Assembly (NCBI GenBank): GCA_946629405.1
Contig: CAMOXW010000063.1
Span: 1-7,674, forward strand
DNA: 7,674 nucleotides
Source: an uncultured Ruminococcus sp.
GTDB lineage: Bacteria; Bacillota_A; Clostridia; Oscillospirales; Ruminococcaceae
Direction: 5' to 3'
The translations under genes and the position numbers were made by a program. Below, piece after piece: positions 7,341 to 7,674 of the stretch. The notes beneath the pieces were generated by a model. The model ran no database searches. It had not been told where the DNA came from and saw only the letters and a program-made list of their open reading frames with translations. How positions within the stretch are numbered: position 1 is the first letter of the stretch; each line of letters opens with the position of its first letter.

Positions 7341-7428
7341 ATGTGCGATTCCTCGTATTATAAGGGATCTGCGCTCCCGAACGAAGTCCGGGGCAATAAA
7401 CGTCTGACGACGGTTATTGTTGGCACAT
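7341..7428 (-). other. Structured leader element: closing stem plus three hairpins, function unknown
   Basis: An outer stem, ATGTGC (7341-7346) with GCACAT (7423-7428), encloses three hairpins. Hairpin one is 7394-7404 with 7409-7419 (11 bp, one mismatch, 4-nt loop). Hairpin two is 7376-7381 with 7387-7392 (6 bp; fully paired only as minus-strand RNA, with one G-U pair; 5-nt loop). Hairpin three is 7347-7353 with 7363-7369 (7 bp with one C-A mismatch in minus-strand RNA, or fully paired with a G-U pair in plus-strand RNA; 9-nt loop). The layout resembles a multi-branched junction RNA. It starts almost exactly where the distal promoter candidate would begin transcription and would lie in the 5' leader of the operon. 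I do not recognise a known riboswitch. A transposon-like palindromic repeat (MITE or similar) is the main alternative. Confidence 0.45.
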
Positions 7429-7431
7429 TAT

Positions 7432-7460
7432 ATTATAACACATTCACTGGGGAAAGTAAA
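7432..7460 (-). promoter_or_regulatory. Candidate main promoter of the muramidase-TerB-ATPase-ArsC-helicase operon
   Basis: On the minus strand, TTTACT (7455-7460), a 17-nt spacer and a perfect TATAAT (7432-7437). Transcription would begin near 7425, at the edge of the structured element, giving a leader of about 158 nt before the muramidase ATG. The repeats CACATT (7439-7444) and GCACATT (7423-7429) flank the -10 box and could bind a regulator. Confidence 0.45.
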
Positions 7461-7524
7461 TAGATTTCGGAGGAAGAAAAATCCGGGGCTAAAAGTTAAA
7501 AAAATAAAAAATATCAGAAAATAC

Positions 7525-7553
7525 TTGCAATCAGAGTTAGAATGTGCTAAAAT
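7525..7553 (+). promoter_or_regulatory. Promoter of the tRNA-Arg gene
   Basis: TTGCAA (7525-7530), a 17-nt spacer and TAAAAT (7548-7553), with an extended -10 TG at 7545-7546. The predicted start near 7560 lies about 5 nt before the mature tRNA 5' end, as is common for strongly expressed tRNA genes. Confidence 0.75.
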
Positions 7554-7564
7554 ATATATGTTAT

Positions 7565-7641
7565 GTCCCAATAGCTCAGGAGGATAGAGCGACTGCCTCC
7601 TAAGCAGTAGGCCGGAGGTTCGACTCCTCTTTGGGACGCCA
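7565..7641 (+). tRNA. tRNA-Arg with anticodon CCT
   Basis: A complete cloverleaf with encoded CCA. The acceptor stem is GTCCCAA (7565-7571) with TTGGGAC (7631-7637). The D stem is GCTC with GAGC (7574-7577, 7587-7590). The anticodon stem is ACTGC with GCAGT (7592-7596, 7604-7608), closing the loop CTCCTAA with anticodon CCT at 7599-7601, which reads AGG. The T stem is GGAGG with CCTCT (one G-U pair) around TTCGACT. The discriminator is G7638 and CCA is 7639-7641. It is divergent from the operon. Such tRNA-Arg genes are frequent integration sites for islands and phages, but no second copy of its 3' end was found here. Confidence 0.95.
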
Positions 7642-7654
7642 CCGGTATTCCGGT
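7641..7654 (+). other. Short hairpin just after the tRNA
   Basis: ACCGG and CCGGT pair over a TATT loop, beginning at the last base of the tRNA CCA. It may guide 3' processing or be part of a terminator, but no T-run follows in the 20 bases that remain, so it is not called a terminator. Confidence 0.35.
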
Positions 7655-7674
7655 TAGGGATATAGCCCCCCTGA

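Noticed and set aside
7357..7362. TATAAT on the minus strand inside hairpin three
   Set aside because: No acceptable -35 box lies 16-18 nt upstream (TTCGTT at best), and it sits in a hairpin loop of the leader element.
7404..7410. CTGACGA on the plus strand, resembling the CUGANGA core of a hammerhead ribozyme
   Set aside because: The second conserved GAAA box and the NUH cleavage site in the required layout are missing. The bases belong to the hairpin arm and loop at 7394-7419.
7641..7674. Possible terminator or second tRNA after tRNA-Arg
   Set aside because: The ACCGG/CCGGT hairpin has no T-run, and the GGGATATAGCC start does not continue into a D arm before the window ends.

Overview
The window looks like chromosomal DNA of a Gram-positive clostridial bacterium, most likely of the Ruminococcus/Oscillospiraceae type. 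That reading is an inference. It rests on purine-rich Shine-Dalgarno sites (AGGAGG, AAAGGA), a lipoprotein muramidase with a Ser/Thr-rich linker and Ig-like modules, a clostridial-type threonine/serine exporter domain, and use of TTG starts. No single marker fixes the species.

Layout, left to right. Positions 1-432 (+) hold the 3' end of a ThrE_2-type threonine/serine exporter gene. A compact hairpin at 481-513 sits between it and the converging minus-strand genes, and can terminate both. From 7267 down to 522 a tight, five-gene, leftward operon fills most of the window. In transcription order it encodes a secreted GH25 lysozyme-like lipoprotein, a TerB-N/TerB-C protein, a BrxC/BrxD-like (DUF2791-type) P-loop ATPase, a small ArsC/Spx-family thioredoxin-fold protein, and an Lhr-like superfamily II helicase. 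Gaps are about 9-22 nt and several ribosome sites overlap the previous gene's stop codon, so co-transcription is very likely. Upstream (7268-7564) is a roughly 300-nt intergenic stretch with a candidate operon promoter, a leader that can fold into a three-hairpin junction, and a strong promoter facing the other way. That second promoter drives a tRNA-Arg(CCT) gene at 7565-7641.

The main interest is the trio of TerB-like protein, ATPase and helicase. This is the gene content of the Shango antiphage system and also resembles the BrxD plus BrxHI pair of type 2 BREX. By analogy the ATPase and helicase would act on invading DNA, and the TerB protein would sense or scaffold the complex. Two things depart from the plain three-gene form: a CxxC redox-type protein lies between ATPase and helicase, and a muramidase lipoprotein gene heads the operon, its end overlapping the first possible TerB start. 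Whether these two are functional partners or passengers cannot be decided from the sequence alone. The adjacent tRNA gene is a plausible island boundary, but no attachment-site repeat was seen in the window.
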